Notes: generated from the sequence alone by a model not told the origin. A stretch of 64,000 bases of DNA from Gloeocapsa sp. PCC 73106 (GCF_000332035.1 NZ_ALVY01000224.1:1-64000); one strand, 5' to 3'; counted from the stretch's first letter, positions 47,472 to 56,917 are shown. A program made the numbers and translations.

Positions 47472-48311
47472 ATGAATTTACGTGAAAATGCTCTAGAGAT
47501 TCTCAAAGAAACTAGTAGAACTTTCTATATACCCATTTGTCGCTTGCCATCTGAATTGTTAGAAGCGGTGGCGTCAGCTTATCTGTGTATGCGGGCGATC
47601 GATGAAATTGAAGATCATCCCACACTTAACAACCTTACTAAGGCAAAATTATTGCGCCATATTAGTCTTAATCTTCAATCAAGTGATGAGAATTCTGGTG
47701 TTGATGATTTTACTTATGGCTTAGCAGGAGAACAATATCTCCTACCGGAAGTAACCCTGCGTCTGGGAGAATGGTGTTTACTAGCACCAGAAAGTATTGC
47801 TCCTCGTATTTGGGACGCCACCGCAGCTATGGCTGATCGCATGGCTTACTGGTCTCAAAATAACTGGCACATCCGAACCCACGAAGATTTAGATAGCTAT
47901 ACTTTTAGCGTTGCTGGTGCAGTAGGTTTACTGCTTTCTGATCTCTGGGCTTGGCATAATAATACTCAAACTAACCGGATGCATGCAATCGGTTTTGGTC
48001 GGGGTTTACAATCGGTAAACATTTTACGCAATCATCGAGAAGATCAAGCAAGAGGCGTAAATTTCTTTCCCCAGGGTTGGGATAATCAAACGATGCAAGC
48101 TTACGCTCGTCGTAATTTACACTTGGCTGATTGCTATACTAAGTCTTTACCTCCTGGACCTGCTCTTGATTTTTGTCAAATTCCCCTAGCTCTGGCTTAT
48201 GGTACTTTAAACGTTATGGCTCTGGGTCAGGAAAAACTGACTCGTAGTGATGTGTTGGCTCTAGTTGAGCGCGCTACTAGTGGCTTTGGCTGGAACTCTG
48301 AAGCGGTTTAG
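47472..48311 (+). CDS. Squalene/phytoene synthase family protein
   Basis: A 279-residue prenyl-prenyl transferase-like protein. The first Asp-rich motif is YLCMRAIDEIEDHP (DxxED), the second VNILRNHREDQARG, and both are intact. The start SRTFYIPICRLP is typical of the family. It is distinct from CrtB in the segments I recall. It probably condenses two prenyl diphosphates to a C30 product (inference); no neighbour fixes the pathway. Confidence 0.8.
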   Translation: MNLRENALEILKETSRTFYIPICRLPSELLEAVASAYLCMRAIDEIEDHPTLNNLTKAKLLRHISLNLQSSDENSGVDDFTYGLAGEQYLLPEVTLRLGEWCLLAPESIAPRIWDATAAMADRMAYWSQNNWHIRTHEDLDSYTFSVAGAVGLLLSDLWAWHNNTQTNRMHAIGFGRGLQSVNILRNHREDQARGVNFFPQGWDNQTMQAYARRNLHLADCYTKSLPPGPALDFCQIPLALAYGTLNVMALGQEKLTRSDVLALVERATSGFGWNSEAV

Positions 48312-48441
48312 AAGGTGATAGGGGAGGGTATAGGGTCTGAAGTTAAACCTTTCCCCTTTACCCATGAAAACCCCTTTTCCCTGCTCTCCGCGCTATAAAT
48401 GTTAGAATTAGCGAAAGCATTAAGTTAGTAGTTAAATTATT

Positions 48442-49182
48442 ATGTCTAGATCTAAAACCTCTCTTAAAGCACGCTACTTGAAAGCTAGAATTAGGCTTTT
48501 TATTCGCCCTGTTTTTCTGGGTTCTCTGGGTATAATTTCTTTCTCTAGCTTCTGTATATGGGGTTTAGCTGGTTCACATCAATCAACCGCTACTAAATTA
48601 GCTCAAGTTCATGACTCGGAAGTAAGTTTAACCCCCAGAATACATCAATCCCCTCTAAATTTGGAACCACTAGCAGGAAAAAGAGCTAAGTTGAGTGATG
48701 GCTTCTATCAAAGCGTTTTTCAAGTTAATCAATTTCAACCCTCTCGAAGAAAATATCTCCCACTTATTAGTTTCAATTTTCAAGTAAATGAGATAGAACC
48801 TTCCAGAGCTCAAAATCTTTACGCTCAAGAGACAACTCCTAATCCTTCTGGATATACTTGGGGGGTAACTCCGCGTGTTTATACAACTCCACAAAGCGCT
48901 CCCGAGGATCCTACTAATCTCAATGATAATCCAGGTTATGGGTACCAGCCGAGTTTGAGTGATCCCGGTTATGGTTATCAGCCTAGTTTTAACAACCAAA
49001 ATTCTGGTCAAACCCCTAATTCCACTACTTATAGTCAGCCTGGTTTTAATAATCAGGATTATCGTCAAACCCCTAATTCCAATAATTATAGTCAGCCTGG
49101 CTTCAACAACCAAAATTCCGGTCAAACCCCTAATTCAGCAGGTTATGGCTATCAGCAACCCAACTACAATAATCCCTATTAG
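48442..49182 (+). CDS. Hypothetical membrane-anchored protein with Asn/Gln/Tyr/Pro-rich repeats
   Basis: A 246-residue protein. A basic start (SRSKTSLKARYLKARIRLFI) leads into one hydrophobic helix (about 25-50), which looks like an anchor or uncleaved signal. The middle shows no domain. Residues about 165-246 are low-complexity repeats such as PGYGYQPS, FNNQNSGQTPNS and YSQPGFNNQ, the sort found in secreted or cell-envelope proteins. No family recognised. Confidence 0.65.
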   Translation: MSRSKTSLKARYLKARIRLFIRPVFLGSLGIISFSSFCIWGLAGSHQSTATKLAQVHDSEVSLTPRIHQSPLNLEPLAGKRAKLSDGFYQSVFQVNQFQPSRRKYLPLISFNFQVNEIEPSRAQNLYAQETTPNPSGYTWGVTPRVYTTPQSAPEDPTNLNDNPGYGYQPSLSDPGYGYQPSFNNQNSGQTPNSTTYSQPGFNNQDYRQTPNSNNYSQPGFNNQNSGQTPNSAGYGYQQPNYNNPY

Positions 49183-49246
49183 CCAAGTCTTAACATAACT
49201 TAACGTACAATAGAAGAAAGAAAACTTTTTTAAACAGTTGGGTAAA

Positions 49247-50464
49247 ATGAAGTCTAATTGTATCGTAGACTATGACTTAGCGATAGTGGGTGGGGGTATT
49301 GTAGGTGTTACTCTAGCCTGCGCTTTAAAAAACTCGGGTTTAAGTATAGTAATTATTGAAGCTCAACCACTAGAAGTGGCAATGACAAGACAGAGAGCTT
49401 ACGCACTTTCGTTACTTTCAGAACGTATATTCTCAGAAATAGGGGTATGGGAGGGAATATTTCCCAATATAGCTAATTTTTCCCAGATTAAACTTTCTGA
49501 CGCAGACTATCAAAAAACGGTTAAATTCAACACCAGTGACTTGAAAACCGAATATTTGGGTTATGTGGCAGAACATGGACAATTACTGGGTAAGTTACAA
49601 ACATTTGTGGAAGATTGTGCCCAGATTCACTGGTTGTCACCGGCAAAAGTGGTGGAAGTTGAATATCAAGACTCACAAGCCAATCTAAGTATCAAAATGG
49701 GGGAAGAAATTAGGTATCTGCGTACTCGCTTAGTAGTAGGAGCAGATGGACCAAAATCCCCCATGCGTCAGGCTGCGGGAATAGCGACTAGGGGTTGGAA
49801 ATATTGGCAATCTTGTGTAACTTTTATAATTAGGCACGAAGCATCAGAAAATAATGTTGCTTTTGAACGCTTTTGGGCCACAGGTCCGATGGGCATTTTA
49901 CCTCTACCGGGTAATCGTTGCCAAATTGTCTGGACTTTACCTCATGCAGAAGCGGAAGCGGTACAACAGTTAGATGAGGAAAAGTTTATGGCTAGGTTAA
50001 AGAGACATCTACCGGATTGCTTGGGTAAATGTGAATTAATTGGCGATCGCTCAGTTTTTCCAGTGCAATTGATGCAGAGTCAATCCTACGTTCGACCTCG
50101 ATTGGCCTTAGTTGGAGATGCAGCGCACTGTTGTCATCCCGTAGGTGGCCAGGGGTTGAACTTGGGTATACGAGATGCTGCGGCTTTAGCAGAGGTAATC
50201 TACAAAGCCTATCAACAAGGTGCGGATATTGGCAGTATATCTGTACTAAAAAAATATGAAAGTTGGCGAAAATTGGAAAATTTAACAATATTAGGCTTTA
50301 CTGACGCCCTAGATCGCTTGTTTTCTAACGAATGGTTACCTGTAGTTATTTTACGTCGTCTCGGTCTAGTGATGATCACCCATATTCAATTGTTCAAAGT
50401 TGAAGCTTTAAAACTGATGACGGGGTTAAAGGGTAAAGCACCAGCTTTGGAGCGATCGCTTTAA
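49247..50464 (+). CDS. FAD-dependent hydroxylase, UbiH/COQ6 family
   Basis: A 405-residue flavoprotein mono-oxygenase. The ADP-binding motif is DLAIVGGGIVGVTLACALKN. The mid-motif VGADGPKSPMRQAAG and the late FAD motif LALVGDAAHCCHPVGGQGLN are both present. Cyanobacterial members are linked to quinone ring hydroxylation, but the substrate here is not known. The ATG at 49247 is preferred over TTG 49238. Confidence 0.88.
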   Translation: MKSNCIVDYDLAIVGGGIVGVTLACALKNSGLSIVIIEAQPLEVAMTRQRAYALSLLSERIFSEIGVWEGIFPNIANFSQIKLSDADYQKTVKFNTSDLKTEYLGYVAEHGQLLGKLQTFVEDCAQIHWLSPAKVVEVEYQDSQANLSIKMGEEIRYLRTRLVVGADGPKSPMRQAAGIATRGWKYWQSCVTFIIRHEASENNVAFERFWATGPMGILPLPGNRCQIVWTLPHAEAEAVQQLDEEKFMARLKRHLPDCLGKCELIGDRSVFPVQLMQSQSYVRPRLALVGDAAHCCHPVGGQGLNLGIRDAAALAEVIYKAYQQGADIGSISVLKKYESWRKLENLTILGFTDALDRLFSNEWLPVVILRRLGLVMITHIQLFKVEALKLMTGLKGKAPALERSL

Positions 50465-50590
50465 GATTACGTTACAATGAGCAACAAATCTTTAAGATTT
50501 TCTCAGGAATTTGCACGAAAATTGCACAAAGAGTTTGATTGAATAACAATTAAGTCTAGAAATCATCTTATCTCCTAGCTGGTACGTGGA

Positions 50591-50626
50591 GGCTCTTAAA
50601 CAGATTAGAGCCAATCAGGGCTTTTT
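50591..50626 (+). promoter_or_regulatory. Attenuator-like leader of the cpcC operon
   Basis: GGCTCT (50591-50596) pairs with AGAGCC (50607-50612). The second arm can instead pair as AGCC (50609-50612) with GGCT (50619-50622), leaving a short terminator-like hairpin followed by TTTTT (50622-50626). The two folds exclude one another, as in transcription attenuators. No short leader peptide with runs of one amino acid is visible. It lies about 90 bases before the first cpcC start; the whole gap 50465-50718 holds no gene. Confidence 0.45.
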
Positions 50627-50718
50627 GTGGAGATCCCTCGGTAGAAGCTAATTATCATTCGGGTTTAGAGTTATTCTGAGCCCCCACATTGCACGTTAAT
50701 AATTTAGGAGTATCAGTA

Positions 50719-51537
50719 ATGGCAATCACCACAGCAGCTTCTCGTTTAGGAGTATCGGCGTTTGCAGACGCTAAACCAGTAGAGTTACTTCCTAACTGGA
50801 ATCAAGAAGAAGCAAAAATAGCAATCCGAGCTATTTATCGACAAGTACTCGGTAATGATCATTTAATGAGTTCTGAGCGCTTAACTAGCGCGGAATCACT
50901 CTTGTATAATCGTTCCATCACAGTACAAGAGTTCGTGAGAATGCTCGCTAAATCAGAATTGTATAAGTCTAAATTCTTTTACAATACCTACCATCCTCGC
51001 ATGATTGAGTTGAATTTTAAACATTTACTCGGTCGCGCTCCCTACGATGAAGCAGAAATTATCGAGCATTTAGATATCTATCAAAATCAAGGTTTTGAAG
51101 CAGATATCGATTCTTACCTCGATTCAATAGAATACAACGAGAATTTTGGGGAGAATGTCGTTCCCTACTATCGTGGTTTCTCTACTCAAAGAGGACAAAA
51201 AACCGTAGGATTCCCTCGGATGTTTCAATTGTACCGTGGCTACGCCAACAGCGATCGCGCTCAAAGCAATAGCGGTGCTCCCCGTTTGACTTACGATTTA
51301 GCTCGTAATACAGCCAGTCCTGTGTCTAACGCGGAAGTGGGATTAACCTTAGGAGGGACGACTACGAGCGATCGCGGCGATATGTACCGTATTCGTGTCA
51401 CCCAAGGAGCAAAAGGACGTAGTCCTCAATTACGTCGTAGTGTTAAGGAATATGTAGTTCCTTATGAAAGACTTTCCCTGACCATGCAAAAATTAAACCA
51501 AAGTGGCTGTCAAATTCTCAGCCTAACCCACGCTTAA
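50719..51537 (+). CDS. cpcC: Phycobilisome rod linker polypeptide CpcC (first copy)
   Basis: A 272-residue linker. The N-terminal linker domain (about 1-180) carries [37 protein letters not shown] and [15 protein letters not shown]. The C-terminal ~55 residues form a CpcD-like domain ([20 protein letters not shown] and [20 protein letters not shown]). The combination of Pfam-type PBS linker plus CpcD marks a CpcC rod linker joining phycocyanin hexamers. ATG at 50719 has TAGGAG upstream. It lies 20 bases before its paralogue; cpcB and cpcA are not in the window. Confidence 0.92.
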   Translation: MAITTAASRLGVSAFADAKPVELLPNWNQEEAKIAIRAIYRQVLGNDHLMSSERLTSAESLLYNRSITVQEFVRMLAKSELYKSKFFYNTYHPRMIELNFKHLLGRAPYDEAEIIEHLDIYQNQGFEADIDSYLDSIEYNENFGENVVPYYRGFSTQRGQKTVGFPRMFQLYRGYANSDRAQSNSGAPRLTYDLARNTASPVSNAEVGLTLGGTTTSDRGDMYRIRVTQGAKGRSPQLRRSVKEYVVPYERLSLTMQKLNQSGCQILSLTHA

Positions 51538-51557
51538 TAAGCAAGGAGTACAAATAA

Positions 51558-52418
51558 GTGGCAGTTACAACAGCAGCATCTCGTCTAGGAGTTTCCGCTT
51601 TTAGCGACAGTATCCCTATAGAGTTACGTCCCAATTACACTAAAGAGGAAGCTCAAATTGCAATTCGCGCCGTTTACCGACAAGTTTTAGGTAACGATTA
51701 TATTATGGCGTCAGAGCGTCTAACTAGCTTAGAGTCTCTGCTTTGCAATAATTCCATCACGGTGAAGGACTTTGTTAGAGGGGTAGCTAAATCTGAGTTA
51801 TATAAGACTAAGTTTCTCTATGACAACTTCCAAACTCGAGTGATTGAACTAAACTTCAAGCACTTACTCGGTCGCGCTCCCTATGATGAAGCAGAAATCA
51901 TCAAACACCTAGATATCTATCAAAATTTTGGTTTTGAAGCCGATATCGATTCTTATATTGATTCTGCTGAATACGACGAAAATTTTGGGGAAAATATCGT
52001 TCCCTATTATCGCGGTTTTTCTACTCAAACTCAACAGAAAACCGTGGGCTTTACCCGTATGTTCCAGCTTTACCGGGGTTATGCTAATAGCGATCGCGCT
52101 CAAATTGCAGGTAAAACCTCTCGTCTAGCTAAAGAGTTGGCTAGGAATACCGCTTCTGTTGTGTCGGGACCATCTGGGAGTAACGACGGTTGGGCTTATC
52201 GTCCTTCTGCTAAGGGTAATGCGCCTATCCAAGGCTTTGGTAATGGGAATAATGGCGATCGCCTGTACCGTATAGAGGTATCTAGTTTAAATTTACCCAG
52301 ATATCCCAAGGTACGTCGTGTGAGTCGCGCTTTATTGGTTCCTTACTCAGAACTATCTCAAACTCTACAAAAGATAAATAAAATGGGTGGCAAAGTTGCT
52401 AGTATAACTTTGGCGTAA
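51558..52418 (+). CDS. cpcC: Phycobilisome rod linker polypeptide CpcC (second copy)
   Basis: A 286-residue paralogue of the preceding linker with the same layout. It has [60 protein letters not shown] and, in the CpcD-like end, [20 protein letters not shown] and [20 protein letters not shown]. It starts with GTG at 51558 after AAGGAG. The Gly/Asn-rich loop near 215-240 is the main difference. Two CpcC linkers in tandem normally fix rod length at up to three hexamers. Confidence 0.92.
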   Translation: MAVTTAASRLGVSAFSDSIPIELRPNYTKEEAQIAIRAVYRQVLGNDYIMASERLTSLESLLCNNSITVKDFVRGVAKSELYKTKFLYDNFQTRVIELNFKHLLGRAPYDEAEIIKHLDIYQNFGFEADIDSYIDSAEYDENFGENIVPYYRGFSTQTQQKTVGFTRMFQLYRGYANSDRAQIAGKTSRLAKELARNTASVVSGPSGSNDGWAYRPSAKGNAPIQGFGNGNNGDRLYRIEVSSLNLPRYPKVRRVSRALLVPYSELSQTLQKINKMGGKVASITLA

Positions 52419-52430
52419 GAGTTTTTCATC

Positions 52431-52457
52431 TAGGAAGGAATTCCCTTCCTACTTTTT
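52431..52457 (+). terminator. Intra-operon hairpin between cpcC and cpcD
   Basis: TAGGAAGG (52431-52438) pairs perfectly with CCTTCCTA (52444-52451), 5-base loop, then C and five T. It should act as a partial terminator or processing site that lowers cpcD relative to cpcC. Confidence 0.7.
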
Positions 52458-52487
52458 ACCTAATTATTGAGCAAGTGAAGAACACAT

Positions 52488-52727
52488 ATGCTAAACAATT
52501 CCTTCAGCATTAGTAAGTCTAGTTCTCCTTCTAGCAGTCGCGTTTTTGTCTATGAAGTAACTGGACTAAAACAAAGCAATGAAAACGATCGCAATAACTA
52601 CGCTATTCGCAGTAGCGGTAACGTCTTGATCAAGGTTCCCTATAATCGCATGAATGAGGAAATGCTACGTATTAGCCGCATGGGTGGCAAAATTGTTAGC
52701 ATTCGCCCTCTAGAAGTAGCGAATTAG
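52488..52727 (+). CDS. cpcD: Phycobilisome rod-capping linker CpcD
   Basis: A 79-residue protein consisting of one CpcD domain (RVFVYEVTGLKQSNENDRNN then VLIKVPYNRMNEEMLRISRM and GGKIVSIRP). It caps the outer end of phycocyanin rods and ends their growth. It follows the two cpcC genes in the order seen in cpc operons. Confidence 0.92.
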   Translation: MLNNSFSISKSSSPSSSRVFVYEVTGLKQSNENDRNNYAIRSSGNVLIKVPYNRMNEEMLRISRMGGKIVSIRPLEVAN

Positions 52728-52768
52728 ATTTTCCTGAACATATTTACACCTTATTCTAATCATCAACT

Positions 52769-52802
52769 CCACCCTCAACTTCAACTGCAGGGTGGATTTT
52801 TT
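52769..52802 (+). terminator. Terminator of the cpcC-cpcC-cpcD operon
   Basis: CCACCCT (52769-52775) pairs with AGGGTGG (52789-52795), 13-base loop, followed by A and six T (52797-52802). Confidence 0.85.
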
Positions 52803-52859
52803 AACCCTTATTCTCTTGTTCTGACCAATATAATGCTATTAATCACTTATTATCCTATT

Positions 52860-53345
52860 TTAAGAGCGATTAAAAAATAATTTACGCAAGCTACCTTTGC
52901 CTAAATACTTATCAATTTCGTGAAATATATTGTGAATTAAAAAAACCACTGACACACATAAAGTTACCGCTAAAAAGTTATTTAAATTGCGGGTTTCCAG
53001 AAATAGCTCTAATGCACTGCCAAGAGCTTTAGTTTCTCGATAAGCATGAAAAAGTTTTTCGAGAACAGCAATGACAAAAACAGCAGAAGTATAGATAAAT
53101 GTTTTATATAAAACTCGAAGATAACGTGGAGATTCAGAATAGTAGTTTAGCATAGGAGTCATATCCATAATAGCCACGGCTTTAGCCGCAACCAAAGCGC
53201 TGATAATTGTCTTAGAAAAAACATAGACATCAATTTTATACTCTGCCAAAAACAGCTTGAGCATCAGCAGAATATAGCCAAAGCAAACTAAGAAAAATAA
53301 AGTAAGAGAGCCAACTTTTTTGATTTCATCTGTGAGTTTTGACAT
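52860..53345 (-). CDS. Hypothetical membrane protein with about four helices
   Basis: A 161-residue protein. Hydrophobic segments are visible near TLFFLVCFGYILLMLKLFL, SKTIISALVAAKAVAIMD, TFIYTSAVFVIAVLE and FLAVTLCVSVVFLIHNIF. The C-terminus is basic (GKGSLRKLFFNRS). ATG at 53345 is preferred over TTG 53351. I do not recognise a family. It is convergent with the cpc operon. Confidence 0.6.
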   Translation of the reverse strand: MSKLTDEIKKVGSLTLFFLVCFGYILLMLKLFLAEYKIDVYVFSKTIISALVAAKAVAIMDMTPMLNYYSESPRYLRVLYKTFIYTSAVFVIAVLEKLFHAYRETKALGSALELFLETRNLNNFLAVTLCVSVVFLIHNIFHEIDKYLGKGSLRKLFFNRS

Positions 53346-53529
53346 GAGCAAATCTATAAATGAACATAGAGGATTTAAAACGGAATTGGGAGCAAGTTAG
53401 TTTTGTAAGAACACATGTACTAATAAGCTCTTTAAATAACGTGAGTTCAACGAACTTTCCCAAAGGGAACAAAAAGCGCACTGACTGGATTTGAACAATT
53501 AAAGACGTCTCAGCTATTAATCATAATCA

Positions 53530-53689
53530 TATCGTATCTCAATTAAACTTAACTCAGATTTTTGGTGACGTGGATGATTTTTGTAGGTCATTTGAGTACT
53601 ATTGTCAACAGCAGTTGGAATTACCATCAACAGAAAAACAAAGGCGTTGTCGCTCACGTATGAGTTTATCTAATGGTATCTCAGGGTGA
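53530..53689 (+). pseudogene. IS982-type transposase, N-terminal fragment
   Basis: The frame SQLNLTQIFGDVDDFCRSFE followed by QQQLELPSTEKQRRCRSRMS and LS resembles the N-terminal ~50 residues of IS982 transposases (IFxxVDDFCxxFE, RxRxxRLSLSE). It stops soon after at 53687-53689. No catalytic domain or terminal repeats remain. Confidence 0.55.
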
Positions 53690-53695
53690 TCGCCT

Positions 53696-53908
53696 TCGGT
53701 TTCTTCAATCATTATTGGTCAATATTTAAAATATACAGCGATTGTTGTAGCTAGTCTGATGGGGTTTTTCGGAGGCTTACTTATTCCTGAAAGCTGGATT
53801 AGATTTTTAGGAGTTATACTTTTAATTATCGGTACAAAAATTCCAGCCACCGCTTCGCTATCTTCTAAAATTGTTTTAATCATTTCTCCCGTATTGAGAA
53901 CCAACTAA
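53696..53908 (+). pseudogene. Membrane transporter fragment, cadmium-resistance (CadD)-like
   Basis: The frame SSIIIGQYLKYTAIVVASLM then GFFGGLLIPESWIRFLGVIL and LIIGTKI resembles the second-third helix region of CadD-type small transporters. No start and less than half the family length are present. Downstream residues before the stop (53906-53908) are not family-like. Confidence 0.4.
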
Positions 53909-54150
53909 ATATTTAACTGGTTTAGATCAATTCCCCAGCTACTTACTATTTCCAGGGGTATTAAACCTGCTACAAGAAAAATCACGTCCCAACGCACCGC
54001 ATCATAAATCTCTCGCGCTTTCAAACACCCCGTTAATACCATCAATACCACTCTCAACATAGCGCTAACTACAATTGCTAGCCCTTCCAAAACCGCCACT
54101 ATAATTACTCCTACTGTAATAGCGATCGCAGCAGCTATCCCAGTCATTAC
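53905..54150 (-). pseudogene. DASS/SLC13 anion transporter fragment
   Basis: On the minus strand, VLMVLTGCLKAREIYDAVRW then DVIFLVAGLIPLE matches the conserved mid-region of SLC13-type sodium/sulfate or citrate transporters (LTGCLxxxEAYxSVRWDVIFLLAGLIPLG). It breaks off at EIVSSWGIDLNQLNI. Both ends of the ~450-residue protein are missing. Confidence 0.55.
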
Positions 54151-54236
54151 CTTTGTGTTAGCCAAGCCAAAGCCAAAAAACCTAATGAAAAATTTAGAAA
54201 AATAGAGCTTAGGAAAATTAGTTTATACTCAAACAT

Positions 54237-54821
54237 ATGGAAGCAACTAAAATTAGTACCATAATCTTAGCAGGAGGTAAAAGTTCTCGTATGGGAACAG
54301 ATAAAGCCCTATTGCAACTCAATAATCGCCCTCTGTTACAGATTATCTGCGAAACCGCACAACAGACAAGTCAGTATCTTTACGTAGTTACACCATGGCC
54401 CGAGCGATACATAAACATTTTACCCCCAAACTGTAACCTAGTAAGAGAGTTATCGAGTCATGGTCCCTTAGTCGCGTTTGCTCAAGGATTAAGCGCGGTA
54501 ACAACAGAATGGGTTTTGCTCCTAGCTTGCGATTTACCCTGTTTAGAAGTCGAAGCGATCAGAGAATGGATCGGTTTACTGCAACAGGTACCCGTAGGTG
54601 CGATCGCCCTGTTACCCAAACACCCCACTAAAGGATGGGAACCCCTGATTGGTTTCTACCGTACCCGCGCTTTACCTCTAATTGAGGAATTTATCGCCCT
54701 AGGAGGTACATCGTTTCAATCCTGGTTAGCGCAGCAACAAGTCGCCGAACTTGAGGTCAAAAATCCTCAACTTTTGTTTAACTGCAATACCCCAGCAGAT
54801 TGGAAAAAACTCAGATGTTAG
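54237..54821 (+). CDS. mobA: Molybdenum cofactor guanylyltransferase
   Basis: A 194-residue nucleotidyltransferase. ISTIILAGGKSSRMGTDKAL is the MobA signature, and LLACDLPCLEVEAI holds the metal-binding Asp. PLIGFYRTRALPLIEEF is family-typical. It attaches GMP to molybdopterin for DMSO-reductase-type enzymes such as nitrate reductase. It overlaps the next gene by 7 bases. Confidence 0.9.
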   Translation: MEATKISTIILAGGKSSRMGTDKALLQLNNRPLLQIICETAQQTSQYLYVVTPWPERYINILPPNCNLVRELSSHGPLVAFAQGLSAVTTEWVLLLACDLPCLEVEAIREWIGLLQQVPVGAIALLPKHPTKGWEPLIGFYRTRALPLIEEFIALGGTSFQSWLAQQQVAELEVKNPQLLFNCNTPADWKKLRC

Positions 54822-55684
54822 AACTCCAACTTACCGCAGACGGATCTTGGACTTTTTTTTCCCCAGAATTCGACGAACTATTTCACTCTCACCAGGGAGC
54901 TAAACAAGAAGCAGAGCAAAAATTCGTAGAAACTTGTAAAATCAGACAAAAAGCTGAGCAAAGCTCCTGTTTACGCTTACTAGATATCTGCTATGGACTC
55001 GGTTATAATAGCGCCGCCGCTCTCAACGCTATTTGGTCTGTAAATCCTGATTGTCGAGTTGAGTTAATTGCTTTAGAGATAAATGAGGAGGTTCCTCGTC
55101 AAGCGGTACTTGAGAATCTCCTGACTTGGTCAAACTCCCGAGTTGTCCATAACTTAGCAAAACTTGCCCAACATCATCACTGTCATACACCCTATCTTGA
55201 AGCTAAAATTCTACTAGGGGATGCTAGGAATAATTTACCAAAACTAAAACAAGAAGGTTTTCAAGCTGACGCTATCTTTTTAGATCCTTTTTCCCCTCCT
55301 AAATGTCCTCAATTATGGACAGTGGAATTTTTAGCTTTAGTAGCTGATTGTCTAGATTCTGAGGGAAGATTAGCGACCTATTCTTGCGCTGCTTCTGTGC
55401 GCACCGCGTTACAACTAGCGGGTTTATATTTTGGTTCAACTCCCTCTGTGGGTAGACGTTCTCCCGGAACCATCGCACTAAAAACTCAAGCAGACATTCC
55501 TCCTATCTCTGAGCAAGAAAAAGAACATCTGAAAACTCGCGCAGGGATTCCTTATCGCGATCCTTTGTTGCAAGATTCACCCCAACAGATTCGAGAACGT
55601 AGAATTGAGGAACAAAAATTTAGTATTTTAGAACCAACTAGTCACTGGAAAAAACGCTGGTTATTCCGTTCTTCCCACAGTTAA
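54815..55684 (+). CDS. tRNA 5-methylaminomethyl-2-thiouridine methyltransferase-like protein (MnmD/DUF752)
   Basis: A 289-residue protein. TADGSWTFFSPEFDELFHSH is the typical start of MnmD proteins, followed by the SAM-binding LDICYGLGYNSAAALNAIW and AIFLDPFSPPKCPQLWTVEF and the end YSCAASVRTALQLAG. It would methylate the wobble uridine side chain of tRNA. The FAD oxidase half found in enterobacterial MnmC is absent. The ATG at 54815 overlaps the mobA stop. Confidence 0.85.
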   Translation: MLELQLTADGSWTFFSPEFDELFHSHQGAKQEAEQKFVETCKIRQKAEQSSCLRLLDICYGLGYNSAAALNAIWSVNPDCRVELIALEINEEVPRQAVLENLLTWSNSRVVHNLAKLAQHHHCHTPYLEAKILLGDARNNLPKLKQEGFQADAIFLDPFSPPKCPQLWTVEFLALVADCLDSEGRLATYSCAASVRTALQLAGLYFGSTPSVGRRSPGTIALKTQADIPPISEQEKEHLKTRAGIPYRDPLLQDSPQQIRERRIEEQKFSILEPTSHWKKRWLFRSSHS

Positions 55685-55819
55685 TAATTCCGTAAAATAA
55701 CTGATTTCAAAGCTTAGAAAAATAGAGATACTATATCAATACAGACTAAAAGAAATACTATAAGTGGTTAAATTTGCTCAAAAATATGAATGAATTTTAA
55801 AGATAGAGAAAAATAAATC

Positions 55820-56866
55820 ATGAAGAATTTAGAGCCTGAGGACAAATTTTCGAGTAGTGGTTATGAAATGGTTAAGGCTTTACATAATCATACAAAAGGT
55901 AAAATCTTGCTCGTAGACGATAATCCTTTCAGTCGTCTCAATTTAGTAGATCTACTGAATTTTGAAGGCTATGAAGTCGTTGAAATAGACGAGCACGTAG
56001 ACGTCATCTATTGTGTTAATCAAGTCAATCCAGATCTAATTTTGTTAGAACTGAATCTCCCTAAACAAAATCCCCTAGAAATTTGCAAAAATCTCAAAGA
56101 ATCTGAAGTGACCGCCTTAATACCAATAGTTTTTATAACGGTTAGAAGAGATCGAGAATCCCGTCTTCAATCTCTCAACGCAGGTGGTGATGATTTGTTA
56201 GTTAAACCGATAGACCGTCTGGAATTGACTAGTAGAGTTAAATCCTTAATTCGTCAGAAACATCTGAACGAAAATTTAGATAAAACAGAAGAGGTATTGT
56301 TTCGTCTAGCGGGAATTATGGAAAACCCGTATCTGGATAATTATAGTTCAGTAAGTAAACTAGCTGTATTAACTCAAGAATTTGGCAAGTATCTGCAACT
56401 CAACGAAAGACAGATTCAAAGCCTAATTTATGCTGCCTATCTGCACGATGTTGGTACCGTGGTTTTACCAGAGTCAATTATGCTCAAAAAAGGGGAATTG
56501 ACAGAGTTAGAAAGAGAAATCGTCAATCAACACGTTCTAATTGGTGAAAAAATCTGTCAACCCCTAAAAAATCGTTTAGATATTCTTCCGATAATTCGGC
56601 ACCACCACGAGCGTTGGGACGGTAGCGGTTATCCCGATGGACTGATAGGTTCAGATATACCTTGGCTAGCACAAGTATTTCAAATAGTGGATATCTATCA
56701 CGCTATCACCAATGAGAGACCTTATAAACAAGCGCTAAGTCCTTTAGAAGCCATGAAAATTATCGCAGAAGAAACGGCAAAAGGATGGCGTAACCCGGAA
56801 TTAGTAAAAGAGTTTATAACTTTTATTTCTCAAACCGAGAGTATAGCCTTGAATCACATCGCCTAA
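55820..56866 (+). CDS. Receiver plus HD-GYP protein with altered key residues
   Basis: A 348-residue protein. In the receiver domain (about 26-145) the acidic pocket LVDDN and switch Lys129 (LVKP) are present, but the phospho-acceptor is Glu77 (LILLELNLP) instead of Asp. The HD-GYP domain (about 160-345) keeps HD (H209, D210, YLHDVG) and HHHERWDGSGYPDGL, but the first metal His of the GxHxxR motif is Tyr175 (DNYSSVS). HD-GYP enzymes degrade cyclic di-GMP. The receiver may be locked in an active-like state, and catalysis may be altered or lost (inference). Confidence 0.88.
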   Translation: MKNLEPEDKFSSSGYEMVKALHNHTKGKILLVDDNPFSRLNLVDLLNFEGYEVVEIDEHVDVIYCVNQVNPDLILLELNLPKQNPLEICKNLKESEVTALIPIVFITVRRDRESRLQSLNAGGDDLLVKPIDRLELTSRVKSLIRQKHLNENLDKTEEVLFRLAGIMENPYLDNYSSVSKLAVLTQEFGKYLQLNERQIQSLIYAAYLHDVGTVVLPESIMLKKGELTELEREIVNQHVLIGEKICQPLKNRLDILPIIRHHHERWDGSGYPDGLIGSDIPWLAQVFQIVDIYHAITNERPYKQALSPLEAMKIIAEETAKGWRNPELVKEFITFISQTESIALNHIA

Positions 56867-56917
56867 ATTAGGGTAAAATCTGATACCAGGAGGCAACAAA
56901 AACAAGAAAAATAAGCG

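Noticed and set aside
48670-49198. Alternative frames in the Asn/Gln-rich protein gene
   Set aside because: Ile/Thr-rich repeats in these frames mirror the sense repeats; the sense frame has a membrane helix and normal start.
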